DNA of 64,000 nucleotides from JAWCMQ01 sp039091255 (GCA_039091255.1 JAWCMQ010000001.1:1-64000), one strand, 5' to 3'. Counted from the first letter of the stretch, positions 7,845 to 17,409 are shown. Program-made: numbers and translations. Notes: generated by a model not told the origin, from the sequence alone.

Positions 7845-10800
7845 ATGCCGCGAAAACGCAGGTGTTTCTTGAACAGCGAAATGCTGCAGGCACACTTACG
7901 TTTAGGCGTCCTGCTATCGGCGCTTTTGCTGCTTTTGGCGGGGTCAGACCTCGTGGCCGTGCAGCTCTGGCCTACAGGCCTTGCGTCTGAGCCGCTCTAT
8001 CGCATCATGTCCGTAGACATCAGCAGCTGCGCAGACCTCAATGTGAGCGGCACCGTCTACACACTGAACCAGTCGCTATGGAACGTCTCAGGCACCTGCA
8101 TGAACGTGGCCGCCGACAACGTCACGCTGGACTGCCAAGGTCACACTATAGACGGCGATGACAGCGGCTTTGACAGTGGCATCTACGACTATGGCTACAG
8201 CGGCGCGGTTGTAAAGAACTGCGTGATAACAGGCTTCTATTACGGCATCAGCTTCTATGGCGCGAATGCCAGCACCCTGCTCAACAATACCGCAAATTCA
8301 AACGGCTACGGCATCTACTTCAGCAACAGCTTCGGCGATGCCATCGCCAACAACACCGCCAGGCTAAATGCGCAAGATGGCTTTAATTTTTTCGCATTTT
8401 CCGGCAACATCACAAACAACACAGCTGAATCTAACAGCGGCTACGGCTTTTACTTCAATGCCGTCAGCGACAGCTCAATAGCCGAAAACAAGGCATATTC
8501 TAACGCAGAGCATGGCATCGCATTTTACGGCAGCTCAAGAAACATCATCACCGGCAACATAGCGAACAATCACGCTAGTCGCTACGGCATGCGCATAGGC
8601 GGCGACAACAACACGGTAGCGAACAATGTGGCGAACAACAACGACTACGGCGTATACATTTCGTCAAGCAACAACAATAATATCACTAACAACAGCGCGT
8701 TCGGCAACTCTTATGGCATATTCCTATGGGGTTCGTCCTACAACAACTTAACGCGCAACAACGCATCGGGCAACAGCCGCGGTTTCGATGTTTACGACGG
8801 CATCGGCAACGTGATTGCCGACAACGAAGCAAAGACCTCAGGCCGCACCGTCCTGCTGAACGGAGGCTCGTACAACGTATTTCGCGGAAACAACTTTACA
8901 TCGGACTACGAAGACGTGATCGTATTGTACTCGAGCAACAACACTTTCATCAACAACACCGTGCAGTCGCTGTCGCCATGGAGCGACGATTTCGACGTGG
9001 ACGCATCTTCAGACAGCGAAAACAACACGTTCATGAACATGACGACGTGGCAGAATCTTCTTTCGCTCACGTTCGGCGGCGGCATAGCGCTTAAGGGTCT
9101 GAATTCGACTATGCCCGTGCCAGGAGACCCGCCGGGCTACCGCAACATCAGCAAATATGTCAACGCCACCAACAACTCCGCCGCCAGCTGGCTCTACCTC
9201 AATTTCAGCTATTCCGACGGCGACCTCGGGCCGCTTGACGAGTCCACGCTCCGCGTCTGGAAGCACGATGGCACGTGGACGAATGAAACGTTCTGGAGCG
9301 TGAACGGCGTCGACACAGCGAACAACATCGTCTACGCCAACATAACCGCGTTCAGCACGTTCGGCGTATTCGGCCAGGTGCCAGGCCTTCTGTTCGGCTG
9401 CGCAAACCTCAGCACGCCGGGCATGAACTATACCATTAACCACTCGCTCTGGAACGTCTCAGGCACATGCATGAACATCTCCGCGCACAACGTCACGCTT
9501 GACTGCGCAGGCCTCACCATCGACGGCGACGACTCGGGCACGGACTACGGCATCAACAATCTCGGTGGCTATGATGGCGTGACTATAAAGAACTGCATCG
9601 TAACAGATTTCCAATACGGCATCGAATTCGCAAACGGCGCGAACAGCGGCAGAATAATCAACAACACCGCCAGCTCCAACACGCAGTCCGGCATACTCAT
9701 CGCCTCTGGCAGCAATGCCATCGTGGCCAACAACACCGCCAACAGCAATTCCTACGCCGGCATCGGCATCAGCTCGAGCTCCAACATCACTCTCAGCGGC
9801 AACGCGGCGGATTCGAACGGCAACATCGGCATATACCTCTCATCGACCTCCAACAGCAATCTCACCGCAAACAACGCCACAAGCAACGCCCAGCGCGGCA
9901 TACAGCTCGACTCCACCTCCAACAACAACACCCTCACCGACAACTCGGCGATTAACAGCAGCGACGCCGGCATCTACATCTGGTCAAGCCACAACAACAC
10001 CCTGACCGCGAACAGAGCCGTCAACAACAGCCAATACGGCATTCGGCTTTACTTTGCCTACAACAACACCCTCATCAGCAATACCGCCGCAAACAACAGC
10101 TATGGCATCTATCTCGATGTCGGCGCCAACAACACACTTGCCAATAACACCGCCAACTCAAACGTCTGGATAGGCATCATGGTATACTCGAGCTCCAACA
10201 ACACCCTCACAAATAACACAGCCAATTCTAACGCGTACGGCATCAGATTGTCTTCCACTTCAGGCAACGCCCTCTCAGGCAACAACGCCAGCTCAAACGG
10301 CGATAGAGGGTTTTTAGTGGACTACAGCTCGCCTAACAACACATTCACAAACAACGCCGCCGAGGGCAACGTTGGCTGCGACTTCTACACAGCCTCGAAT
10401 TTGACAGTCGTCAATCTCACCTCGCATCAGAACCTCATCTCGTTTGTGGCAGGCATCGATGCCGCCGACGATGCCTGCATCAAAGGCCTTCCCGCAAGCG
10501 CCGCGCCGGCCGCAGACCCGCTTGACTGGAAGAACGTGTCCAGATATGTCAATGTGACCACCAGCGGCGGCGCAAGCTGGCTCTACCTTAATTTCAGCTA
10601 CGACGACGGCGACCTTGCTGGCGCCAACGAGTCCACGCTCAAAATATGGAAATACGGCGACCTTAGCCACGCCTGGGAAAACGAAACGTTCTACTCCTCC
10701 AATGGAGTCGATACCGCCGCGAACATCGTCTATGCCAACATCACCAACTTCGCCAGCACATTCGCGCCGCTTGCCGAGCTCTTGGACAAGTGGCCCCGCG

Positions 10801-11867
10801 TAGCCCTGGTCTCGCCTCCCAACTCGAGCACCGCGTCGGTCCAGGACGTCAACTTCACATGCAACGCGACCGACGACTGGCAGCTCGCCAACATCACATT
10901 CTACTGGAATTATAGCGGCACGTGGCAGGCAAACGGCACGGCAGGCGTGAGCGGGACGTTTAACCAAACGACATTCGCGCGCACAAACCTGACCAACGGC
11001 GCGATACGCTGGTCATGTGAAGCCTGCGACAATGCTAGCCAATGCTCGTTTGCGCCGGCGAACTGGACAGTGACGGTAAATTACGTGCCATCGCCGCCAC
11101 GAGGAGGCGGTGGCAAGTCGCTGCCGCCCCCGCCGCCGGCAGAAGAGCCATATGTAGTCGAAACGCAGCCAGCGACGGCCACGCAGCCTGGTAGTGCGAC
11201 GATACGCATAATTTTCATTCCGCGCGGCGGCACAGCCACGTTCGACGTTTCGGGCGCAGGCACGCCGCTGAAAGGCATAGGCATCGAGGCGTCGCAAGAC
11301 ATCATAGATGGCACCATAACGTACGTCGAGTCTCCTGACCCTGGTGCGCTCCCTGTCTCGCCGCTCGGCCCTGCCGACGTTTTCTTTACGAGCTTCGACA
11401 TCTCGGGAACAAACGTTCAAGGAAAAATCGCCAGAACGAACCTCACGTTTGAAATACCCTGGGAATGGTTTGAAGCGCACAATGCTGACCCCAACAGTGT
11501 GATTGTGAAGAAGTGGGAAAACGGCACGTGGGTTGAGACAGAAACGTTCATCGAAGAAGAGAGGCCTGGCGTCATAAAGTACAGCGCGCTCTCGACAGGC
11601 CTTTCGATTTTTGCAGTCTCGGCGACCTCCCCGCCTCTGCAATGCGGGCTCTGCGAAAAGGGCGAATGGTCGCCCTGCATAGATGGCGAGCAGACGCGCC
11701 TCAGTTCTGATTGCGGCCCCCACACAGGATACAGGTGCGTGCCCTTCGTTGAGCGCAGGTCTTGCGCCGCGCCGCTTCCAGCCGCGCCTGGCGTGCCGCT
11801 GTTCGAGCTGCTGATAGTCCCTGTCATCGGGCTCGCCGCAGCAGTGTACATGATTGCAAGAAAGTGA
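7845..11867 (+). CDS. Giant NosD-like beta-helix surface protein
   Basis: 1,340 residues: signal or anchor segment near residues 18-40; two large right-handed beta-helix blocks of NosD type, with many short N-N-x-A/S-x-x-N-x-x-GI repeats; an Ig-like segment; a Pro/Gly-rich hinge; a domain resembling PGF-pre-PGF of archaeal surface proteins; a Cys-rich stretch; a C-terminal membrane helix. Each block opens with a matching entry module (SLWNVSGTCMN...NVTLDC) and closes with a matching exit module (SWLYLNFSY...NGVDTA.NIVYANIT), so the gene arose by duplication of about 500 codons. Dozens of N-glycosylation sequons. TATA at 7807-7816 supports the start. Likely S-layer-associated protein, adhesin or polysaccharide-binding protein. 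Confidence 0.8.
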   Translation: MPRKRRCFLNSEMLQAHLRLGVLLSALLLLLAGSDLVAVQLWPTGLASEPLYRIMSVDISSCADLNVSGTVYTLNQSLWNVSGTCMNVAADNVTLDCQGHTIDGDDSGFDSGIYDYGYSGAVVKNCVITGFYYGISFYGANASTLLNNTANSNGYGIYFSNSFGDAIANNTARLNAQDGFNFFAFSGNITNNTAESNSGYGFYFNAVSDSSIAENKAYSNAEHGIAFYGSSRNIITGNIANNHASRYGMRIGGDNNTVANNVANNNDYGVYISSSNNNNITNNSAFGNSYGIFLWGSSYNNLTRNNASGNSRGFDVYDGIGNVIADNEAKTSGRTVLLNGGSYNVFRGNNFTSDYEDVIVLYSSNNTFINNTVQSLSPWSDDFDVDASSDSENNTFMNMTTWQNLLSLTFGGGIALKGLNSTMPVPGDPPGYRNISKYVNATNNSAASWLYLNFSYSDGDLGPLDESTLRVWKHDGTWTNETFWSVNGVDTANNIVYANITAFSTFGVFGQVPGLLFGCANLSTPGMNYTINHSLWNVSGTCMNISAHNVTLDCAGLTIDGDDSGTDYGINNLGGYDGVTIKNCIVTDFQYGIEFANGANSGRIINNTASSNTQSGILIASGSNAIVANNTANSNSYAGIGISSSSNITLSGNAADSNGNIGIYLSSTSNSNLTANNATSNAQRGIQLDSTSNNNTLTDNSAINSSDAGIYIWSSHNNTLTANRAVNNSQYGIRLYFAYNNTLISNTAANNSYGIYLDVGANNTLANNTANSNVWIGIMVYSSSNNTLTNNTANSNAYGIRLSSTSGNALSGNNASSNGDRGFLVDYSSPNNTFTNNAAEGNVGCDFYTASNLTVVNLTSHQNLISFVAGIDAADDACIKGLPASAAPAADPLDWKNVSRYVNVTTSGGASWLYLNFSYDDGDLAGANESTLKIWKYGDLSHAWENETFYSSNGVDTAANIVYANITNFASTFAPLAELLDKWPRVALVSPPNSSTASVQDVNFTCNATDDWQLANITFYWNYSGTWQANGTAGVSGTFNQTTFARTNLTNGAIRWSCEACDNASQCSFAPANWTVTVNYVPSPPRGGGGKSLPPPPPAEEPYVVETQPATATQPGSATIRIIFIPRGGTATFDVSGAGTPLKGIGIEASQDIIDGTITYVESPDPGALPVSPLGPADVFFTSFDISGTNVQGKIARTNLTFEIPWEWFEAHNADPNSVIVKKWENGTWVETETFIEEERPGVIKYSALSTGLSIFAVSATSPPLQCGLCEKGEWSPCIDGEQTRLSSDCGPHTGYRCVPFVERRSCAAPLPAAPGVPLFELLIVPVIGLAAAVYMIARK

Positions 11868-12034
11868 GCGCGTGGTGCGCTCGTGAAGCAAAAGGGCGCT
11901 CAAGCGGGCTCCTTTCGTATAGTTTGGATGCCTCAGAGCTGTCCATTTGCTCCACCATGGGCGGCATTCTCGCGCTGCTGCAGCTCTCTGACAGGCTCGC
12001 GCGGCTTAATTAGCTCCACCGTGATAATTAAACC

Positions 12035-12835
12035 ATGCCCCGCAAGCCCTGGCAGCACTATGGCATGCCGCCGCCAAAGTCCGAGGCTTCAGGCGGCCGT
12101 CTTTCGCTAAAGGATTACGAGATTTACTCCGGCATAGAAGTCCCTGCCGGGCCTTTCTTCGTGCGCCTAGATGGCTGGGGATTCCATGCGCTTGCAAATC
12201 GGCTCAAGCTGAAAAGGCCATTTGACAAGCGCTTAGCAGCCGCGTTGGCAAAGTCAGCTGCTGCGTTCTTCGTTCCCTTCAATCCCGCGCTTTGCTACAT
12301 TTTTTCCGATGAGGCCAATTTTCTGTTTCTCAAGCGCACGAGCTTTCGCAGAATCGAGAAAATCGATTCGGTTTTTGCAGGTCTTTTTTCGGCCCTATTC
12401 TCAAAGCTGATGAGGATGCCAGCAGCTTTTGACTGCCGCGTCATACCCCTCGAGCGCTTTGCGAACATCCGCAGATATCTCGCATGGCGCCAAGCCGAAT
12501 GCTTCCGCAACCACAACAACGCCTGGGCGCAATGGGTTGCAATAAGAAAGGACAGGTTGAGCCCGTGCGCAGCCAACGCGAGGCTTGAAGGCATGGACGT
12601 GCGCGCGCTCACACGCTACTGCAGGACGCGCGGCATCGACTTGCAGAAAACGCCTGCTTGGCAGCGCCGTGGCGTGCTGCTGCGCCAGGAAACCTACAGG
12701 AAGCGCGGCTACGACCCCATCCGAAAGGTGCGCGTTGTCGTGACCCGACGACGCATCAGCACCGATTGGGCGCCACCGCTGTTCGCCTCCCGAGAAGGAA
12801 AGTCGCTTCTGGACGCGCTCAAAGCAGAGCAGTAA
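12035..12835 (+). CDS. Thg1-like tRNA 3'-5' nucleotidyltransferase
   Basis: Family enzymes add nucleotides to the 5' end of tRNA in the 3'-5' direction (G-1 of tRNA-His in eukaryotes; 5'-end repair in many archaea). The 266 residues contain the hallmark metal-binding segments FVRLDGWGFH (about 43-52) and SDEANFLF (about 91-98), the DCRV strand and the YLAWRQAE..NHNNAW stretch. A basic, Trp/Arg-rich C-terminal 60 residues follow. TAATTAAACC precedes the ATG. The neighbour downstream has its own promoter. Confidence 0.85.
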   Translation: MPRKPWQHYGMPPPKSEASGGRLSLKDYEIYSGIEVPAGPFFVRLDGWGFHALANRLKLKRPFDKRLAAALAKSAAAFFVPFNPALCYIFSDEANFLFLKRTSFRRIEKIDSVFAGLFSALFSKLMRMPAAFDCRVIPLERFANIRRYLAWRQAECFRNHNNAWAQWVAIRKDRLSPCAANARLEGMDVRALTRYCRTRGIDLQKTPAWQRRGVLLRQETYRKRGYDPIRKVRVVVTRRRISTDWAPPLFASREGKSLLDALKAEQ

Positions 12836-12846
12836 GCTTTATATAC
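12836..12846 (+). promoter_or_regulatory. TATA promoter
   Basis: GCTTTATATAC is about 25 bases before the ATG at 12867, as expected for a leaderless archaeal transcript. Confidence 0.55.
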
Positions 12847-12866
12847 TACCTAAAGGTAACACTATT

Positions 12867-13343
12867 ATGCCAGCCAGAAATTACACATGGGACCGCTTTG
12901 TGAAGGACAGCACGCTGGTGGAAACCGCCATAAGAAAAGCCGTGCGCGTGGATGACAGATTTGCAGACATACCCACGAAGCGCGCGCTGTTGAGAAAGCG
13001 CTACCCGAAGCTTACAGGCAACAGCGGCGAGCCCGTGGCAGTAGAAGATTGCAAGCCCGAGCGCATAGGCAGCGCCTTCAAGCGCATATTCGATGCTGCC
13101 GTGAAGAATGTGGAGGCCTACCGCCTGACGCTGGATTATTACATAAACCTCGAGCGCGAGCAGCGCAGGCAGGGCATAGTCGACCCCGATGTCGGCGAGC
13201 GCATCGCCACCATGCTCGACAGGTGTTCGGCCGAAGAGCTGGCAAAAATAGCCGCAAAGTACGGCAAAGGCGTGCTGGGCGGCTATGCCGAATCTGCATC
13301 GGTTCCCTCGGCGTGTGAGGGTGGCACATATGGCTCTCTATAG
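12867..13343 (+). CDS. Hypothetical protein, all-helical
   Basis: 158 residues, soluble, rich in charged helices, no recognised motif. Leaderless start behind a clear TATA box. Its 3' end overlaps the start of the next gene by 14 bases in another frame, so the two are co-transcribed. Confidence 0.6.
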   Translation: MPARNYTWDRFVKDSTLVETAIRKAVRVDDRFADIPTKRALLRKRYPKLTGNSGEPVAVEDCKPERIGSAFKRIFDAAVKNVEAYRLTLDYYINLEREQRRQGIVDPDVGERIATMLDRCSAEELAKIAAKYGKGVLGGYAESASVPSACEGGTYGSL

Positions 13344-13947
13344 GGTTCTCATCGGCGACCCTATCTTCAAGCCGTGCTGCGACGCATCGCGCGAGCTGTC
13401 GGAGATAGTCGAAGGCATGTGGGCAGAGCTTGGCGCAAAGCGTGGCGCGCTTGGCTGCGAAAAGCCCGCTGGAATGTATGTTTTCCATGATGTTCCTTTT
13501 GCTCCGGGTTCCGCCATCTTGTTCGAGCCTGTCGATGCGGCCGATGCCCTTATCGGCAAGGCTAGAAGCGCGAGGGTTTCTAAAAAGGAAAACTACGACT
13601 GGGTGCTGACCGAAGCCGACTACGGCGTGTGCGATGGAAAAGGAGTCGAAGCCTTGAAGGAGCTGATGCGAGAGGGCATAACATTCGGCACAGAGTGCGC
13701 AGTCACGCTTCTGTATTCGAAGAATCCTGACCCGCTTCTCGCAAGGGACAGGAGCGAGCAAGTCCGCGCCGAGAGGTTCACCGCCTATTTCGTTCCATGC
13801 AAGCCCAACAATGGAAGCATCTACAATCTCGTCGGCCGCGCGATTGCGCGCCACTATCAGGGCATGAACCCCGAAGCGATGTTCAAGGCGCTCGCCGAAC
13901 ATGCGGCAGAAAACGGGCACGAGACGAAGCTCAGGATTCTCGTTTAG
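13330..13947 (+). CDS. Hypothetical protein
   Basis: 205 residues from the ATG at 13330, which overlaps the previous gene. A mixed alpha/beta soluble protein with no recognised motif. It converges with the THEP1 gene and overlaps its 3' end by 17 bases. I do not recognise the family. Confidence 0.6.
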   Translation: MALYRVLIGDPIFKPCCDASRELSEIVEGMWAELGAKRGALGCEKPAGMYVFHDVPFAPGSAILFEPVDAADALIGKARSARVSKKENYDWVLTEADYGVCDGKGVEALKELMREGITFGTECAVTLLYSKNPDPLLARDRSEQVRAERFTAYFVPCKPNNGSIYNLVGRAIARHYQGMNPEAMFKALAEHAAENGHETKLRILV

Positions 13948-14458
13948 CCGATTCGCATAGCAGCGCCAGCACCTCTTCTTTCGTCCGTTCCCAGTTTGCT
14001 TTTGTGAGCCAGAACAGCTTTCCCCGCCGGCCATACCGGTTTGCCAGCGCCCGATGGACGACGCCGATCACAGCCTTGTCGGAGCGCAAGATGCGCTCGA
14101 CCATCGCTGCAAAAGCCTCAGAATAGAGCTCCATCTTTCCAATCTCGTCTATCAGCACGATATCCGCGGTCGGCCAGCTCTCCTCGAACGACGCCACGAC
14201 CGCATCGATATTGGAAACATTCACGCGGTACCTGCTGACACGCGGACCGGCCGGCTCCTCCACGCTTGCCAGCACACGCTCCGTCCTAGAAGCAAGGTCT
14301 ACTATTTTGAAGCCCCAACGCTTGCCATTCCGGCGCACTTCTGGCGAGATGACGCCCGCGACCCGCTTGCCGGCTTTTTTCAGCTCGTTCATGACAGCCA
14401 GCGCAAGCCGCGTCTTGCCGCTCCCAGGCGCGCCGGTCAGGAATATTTTCACATTCAT
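13931..14458 (-). CDS. THEP1-family nucleoside-triphosphatase
   Basis: P-loop NTPase of the archaeal THEP1 family, which hydrolyses a range of NTPs in vitro; the cellular role is unclear. Seen in about 175 residues: Walker A GAPGSGKTRL (about 9-18), GVISPEVR after the first helix, GFKIVDL, and Walker B VLIDEIGKMEL. ATG at 14458 (MNVKIFLTG) fits the family start; an upstream in-frame ATG at 14485 is less likely. Confidence 0.85.
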   Translation of the reverse strand: MNVKIFLTGAPGSGKTRLALAVMNELKKAGKRVAGVISPEVRRNGKRWGFKIVDLASRTERVLASVEEPAGPRVSRYRVNVSNIDAVVASFEESWPTADIVLIDEIGKMELYSEAFAAMVERILRSDKAVIGVVHRALANRYGRRGKLFWLTKANWERTKEEVLALLCESAKRES

Positions 14459-14518
14459 GCCATCAGCCAAAGCCGCTTGCTGCATTGCCTTTATCTTTCT
14501 CGCAGATAAAATTTAATC

Positions 14519-15211
14519 ATGGGTTGGTATTCGAAGCTTCATGAAGCTACCGAGAAGCTAATCGTCGAGCAGCTCAAAAAGCGCGGCCACTCGGCCAGCC
14601 GAGAAGTCCGCCGTCACCGCGAGGTCATTTTCGATGTATACGACGCCACGACAGGCACGGCTTATGAGGTCCTCACCGCCAAAATTGTGCGATCAGGCCA
14701 TGAGCAGGACGAGGCTATTCTTGCGAAGATTTTCCGCTACCTGCTTGAAGCCAGAAGCCTGAAGTTCTGGATAGCCAGCTACAATCATGAAGAGCTGGAA
14801 ATGTTTCACAGAATGGGAATCGAGCACTGGCATGCTGAGTATGACTGGTTCGGCCGGCCGAGGCGAAAATGTCATCATCGCGGGAAATCCGCCGCACGCG
14901 CGGCCTCAGATATCATCCGCACGATGCAACGGATAGCTCCATTGGCGGAGTGGTGCAGGCCGCGACGCCGCGCAGCGCACATGAAAGATGTCAAGGCTGA
15001 GAAAGCAATCGCAGTCGCGACAGCGCGCCTCGGCCTGCCAAAGAACTTCTTGAAAGGCATATGGCGCGACTGGCGCTTGCTGTGGGTTTGGAAGCTCGAA
15101 AAGCTCCTGCCGCAATGGCCTGCCGCCATGCAGCGGCGATGGCTGCGCACCAAGCCTCATCGCCCTGCTCAGACTCCCCAGCGCTTAAGAAAGCGGAAAA
15201 TAGTTCCTTGA
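14519..15211 (+). CDS. Hypothetical protein, possibly nuclease-like
   Basis: 230 residues. The first 110 (VIFDVYDATTGTAYEVLTAKI) have the strand-strand pattern D..Y.........YEV..AK, reminiscent of a PD-(D/E)xK core. The rest is strongly basic (Arg/Trp-rich), suggesting nucleic acid binding. The nuclease idea is inference from one short pattern. Divergent from the THEP1 gene. Confidence 0.5.
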   Translation: MGWYSKLHEATEKLIVEQLKKRGHSASREVRRHREVIFDVYDATTGTAYEVLTAKIVRSGHEQDEAILAKIFRYLLEARSLKFWIASYNHEELEMFHRMGIEHWHAEYDWFGRPRRKCHHRGKSAARAASDIIRTMQRIAPLAEWCRPRRRAAHMKDVKAEKAIAVATARLGLPKNFLKGIWRDWRLLWVWKLEKLLPQWPAAMQRRWLRTKPHRPAQTPQRLRKRKIVP

Positions 15212-15515
15212 TGCCCTTTCAAATAAGCTGCAGCACTAGTCGAAAGTTTCGCAGCTTTCTGCGGCTTACCTTGAACGTATAAGTTCACGCGCAGGCGTGA
15301 CCTCCACAAAGTGCGTAGCTGTTCCATTCAGCCATGCTTCTCATCGACGTTCGGGCTGCGCTCACCGTGAGACGCGTCGTCCGCTATCTGTAACCCGTTG
15401 ACTGTTGTGGCGAGCGGCATTTTGCCAACGTGCGCAGCGCCGCCTTTTCCTCGCCTAAACGCATACTGCTTAAATATGTTCGATTGGCTTAATAGTTCGT
15501 TGCTGACCATCATTC
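15212..15515. other. Intergenic spacer before tRNA-Cys
   Basis: About 300 bases with no convincing gene. A small hairpin CACGC/GCGTG lies at about 15289-15302. CTTAAATATG at about 15470-15479 is a plausible TATA box for the tRNA gene. A short minus-strand reading frame (stop at 15328) runs into the tRNA and is not trusted. Confidence 0.4.
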
Positions 15516-15705
15516 GCTCGGATGGCAGAACGGCCATGCACCGGCCTGCAGCCAAGCGAGCCGTGCGCGCGAAGTTTCGCGAGCCTGAAAGGCGAAGCGA
15601 GACGGAGCAAGCTAGGCGAGCGCGGCAGCGTCCGCATATTGCTCGCTGGATTGCGGCTCGTTAGGCAGAAAGCCGGCCAAGGGGGTTCGACTCCCTCTCC
15701 GAGCT
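15516..15705 (+). tRNA. tRNA-Cys (GCA), intron-containing
   Basis: Acceptor stem GCTCGGA/TCCGAGC pairs perfectly. The T-arm is GGGGG-TTCGACT-CCCTC. The anticodon stem is CCGGC/GCCGG with loop CT-GCA-G-A once the intron is removed. U73 is the discriminator base, a known tRNA-Cys identity element. D-arm GCA...TGC with GG in the loop. No encoded CCA. Anticodon at 15548-15550. The window also holds the cysteinyl-tRNA synthetase gene about 4 kb away. Confidence 0.92.
15552..15670 (+). other. Intron of tRNA-Cys (119 nt, position 37/38)
   Basis: The boundaries follow a canonical bulge-helix-bulge: central helix CTGC (exon) with GCAG (intron), 3-nt bulges AGC and AAA, and an inner helix CGAGCCG/CGGCTCG. 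Cutting AG|C and AA|A leaves a 7-nt anticodon loop. The interior is G/C-rich and repeats the CTAGGCGAGCGCGG-like module seen in other spacers. Confidence 0.88.
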
Positions 15706-15792
15706 TCTAAGCGAACCGTTTGAGCAATAGCGCGCAAGCACGAAGTGCGTAGCGCGCCGCAGCGAACTAGGCAAGCGCGAAGTGTGAGTTGC

Positions 15793-16014
15793 ATGAAAAA
15801 AGCAATCATCGAAAAGATAGCAGCGCTGATAACAGCCGCATTCGGGCTTGTGGCAGCGCTGGCGTGGAACGAAGCGATTCAGGGGCTTTTCCGCCAAGGC
15901 GGGCCGCTTTACTTTTTGGCGGCAACAGGCCCATGGGCATATGCCGTGATTGTGACCATCATCGCGGTCGTAGCCACGATATGGATAGGCCGCATCGCCG
16001 AGAAGGCGAAGTGA
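15793..16014 (+). CDS. Small membrane protein, DUF5654-like
   Basis: 73 residues with two membrane helices: the first contains the characteristic ITAAFGLVAALAWNEAI, the second lies near residues 46-68. This pattern matches the archaeal DUF5654 family as I recall it; function unknown. Start ATG at 15793 directly opens the hydrophilic N-terminus. The spacer before it (15706-15792) is a GCGAAG/GCGCG-rich repeat-like stretch. Confidence 0.7.
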   Translation: MKKAIIEKIAALITAAFGLVAALAWNEAIQGLFRQGGPLYFLAATGPWAYAVIVTIIAVVATIWIGRIAEKAK

Positions 16015-16091
16015 GCCAAGTCGATTTTTCTTTTTTTTTCCATCATTTTGCCGTTTAATAATTTTCATCAGCGCTCTTCTTCTGGTTTCAC

Positions 16092-17030
16092 ATGGTAGGC
16101 GAAGAATGTGAACATTACGGAGCTGAGGAGCAAGCGCCCAACCGCAGCTACAGCATCCTGGAGATAGCCAGGCTCGAGCCGCTTCTGATATGCGACTCCA
16201 GTGTTAACGGCGTCGGAAACGCGCTTTCTAGCCTGTATGAATTGCGCAATTATGGGCGCATGAACGGCGAGATAGCCGAAGCGATGAAGCGTTCCATCGG
16301 GTCGATAAGCGATTTCATAGGAGCTTTGCGGGAAGACAGCGTCAAAGTGACAGACGAAGTTTATGCAGAAATTCGCCGCGGGCTTGAAATACTGGGAGAC
16401 AAGCAGCGCTACCTAAACTCTGCAACTGGCCGGAGTGGCAGGCGCAGCCGCAAAGGCGAGGACATCAATTATCGCTACGGAAAGCAGCTTGTGGACGGCC
16501 TGAGTTCTGCGTGGTACGCGCTTGCCGAAGCGTGCAAGCGCAAGCGGCTCGCTCCAAGCGACGTTTGCAGGGCATCGGTGGAGCTTGTGATGTATATGGA
16601 AGGCGTCATGCGGCTTAAAGCAGGAAAGCCGCAGCACAGCGAAGCCAATGGCAATTGCGACGACCTCCGCACCGACGAAAGGCTGCTCGGGATGGCGATT
16701 GGTAAGGCGCTCGAAGGGCAGCCGGCTGCCATAGCCACAAGGGACGCCGATTTCTGCTACATGATGCCGATTTATTCCAGCCTGATAATGTGCCCGGAGC
16801 TGGACGAGCCGTGGCTGGCACGCCGCCTACGCGAGAAGCCTGTCACGCTATACAAGGCCGGCAATGACAGTGCGACGTACACTCGCGTCGCATCCACAGC
16901 TGACATAAAGGCGTGCGGCAAGTTCGTCGCCAGAAGCCTCTCCGAGCGAGACAACAGGATATTCAAGTGCAATGTCAAAAAGATCCTCATCGGACTGCGC
17001 AGGCTTCTAGGCAGCGATGTGTGCGCCTAG
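16092..17030 (+). CDS. Hypothetical protein with PIN-like acidic pattern
   Basis: 312 residues, unrecognised overall. Residues about 30-225 have the order of features expected for a PIN ribonuclease: LLICDSSV (Asp about 35), a helical middle, then DERLLGMAIGKAL followed by AIATRDADF with two more aspartates. A C-terminal region of about 90 residues follows. PIN assignment is inference from spacing and would make it an RNA-cleaving enzyme. Confidence 0.55.
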   Translation: MVGEECEHYGAEEQAPNRSYSILEIARLEPLLICDSSVNGVGNALSSLYELRNYGRMNGEIAEAMKRSIGSISDFIGALREDSVKVTDEVYAEIRRGLEILGDKQRYLNSATGRSGRRSRKGEDINYRYGKQLVDGLSSAWYALAEACKRKRLAPSDVCRASVELVMYMEGVMRLKAGKPQHSEANGNCDDLRTDERLLGMAIGKALEGQPAAIATRDADFCYMMPIYSSLIMCPELDEPWLARRLREKPVTLYKAGNDSATYTRVASTADIKACGKFVARSLSERDNRIFKCNVKKILIGLRRLLGSDVCA

Positions 17031-17049
17031 CCTCGCCACAAGCTCGCGC

Positions 17050-17409
17050 TCAAAGCGCTGCCTGCGCGTTCGCGCGCTTGGGGCCTTCACGGCAAGTCGC
17101 CTTCCGCGCCCTGCGCGCCGCCGCAGCCTCTAGCGCCGCGCGCAGCGCATCTCGTCCGTATGCCGAGAGGCTGTCGATGACAAAAACGGCGCCAGGGTAA
17201 ACCACCACTTCCAGCTTGCCGTTGCCGTCGGGCTCCATGCAGACAGGCGTTCCGTAGGCTCGCTGCATTATGTCTGCCATCGCTTTCGGCTTATACGCCT
17301 TGCCAACGTGCGCCGCCATCACGCCGCCGAGGCCGCTGTCATCCAGCACCCTGTACATGTTCAGCCTGTCCTCAAACCGGAGCGTGAATGCTTGCACAGG
17401 TTCGCTCAT
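17050..17409 (-). CDS. Hypothetical protein
   Basis: 119 residues from ATG 17409, preceded by GAAGGTGAT as a Shine-Dalgarno-like site; a longer in-frame start at 17505 is possible. Beta-rich N-terminal 85 residues and a basic Ala/Arg helix at the C-terminus. Family not recognised. Confidence 0.5.
   Translation of the reverse strand: MSEPVQAFTLRFEDRLNMYRVLDDSGLGGVMAAHVGKAYKPKAMADIMQRAYGTPVCMEPDGNGKLEVVVYPGAVFVIDSLSAYGRDALRAALEAAAARRARKATCREGPKRANAQAAL

Noticed and set aside
7845..11867. DNA-level satellite or mobile element
   Set aside because: The repetition is at the protein level (NosD motifs) in one open frame.
15328..15555. Minus-strand reading frame across tRNA-Cys
   Set aside because: It overlaps a well-supported tRNA gene and has no independent signal.
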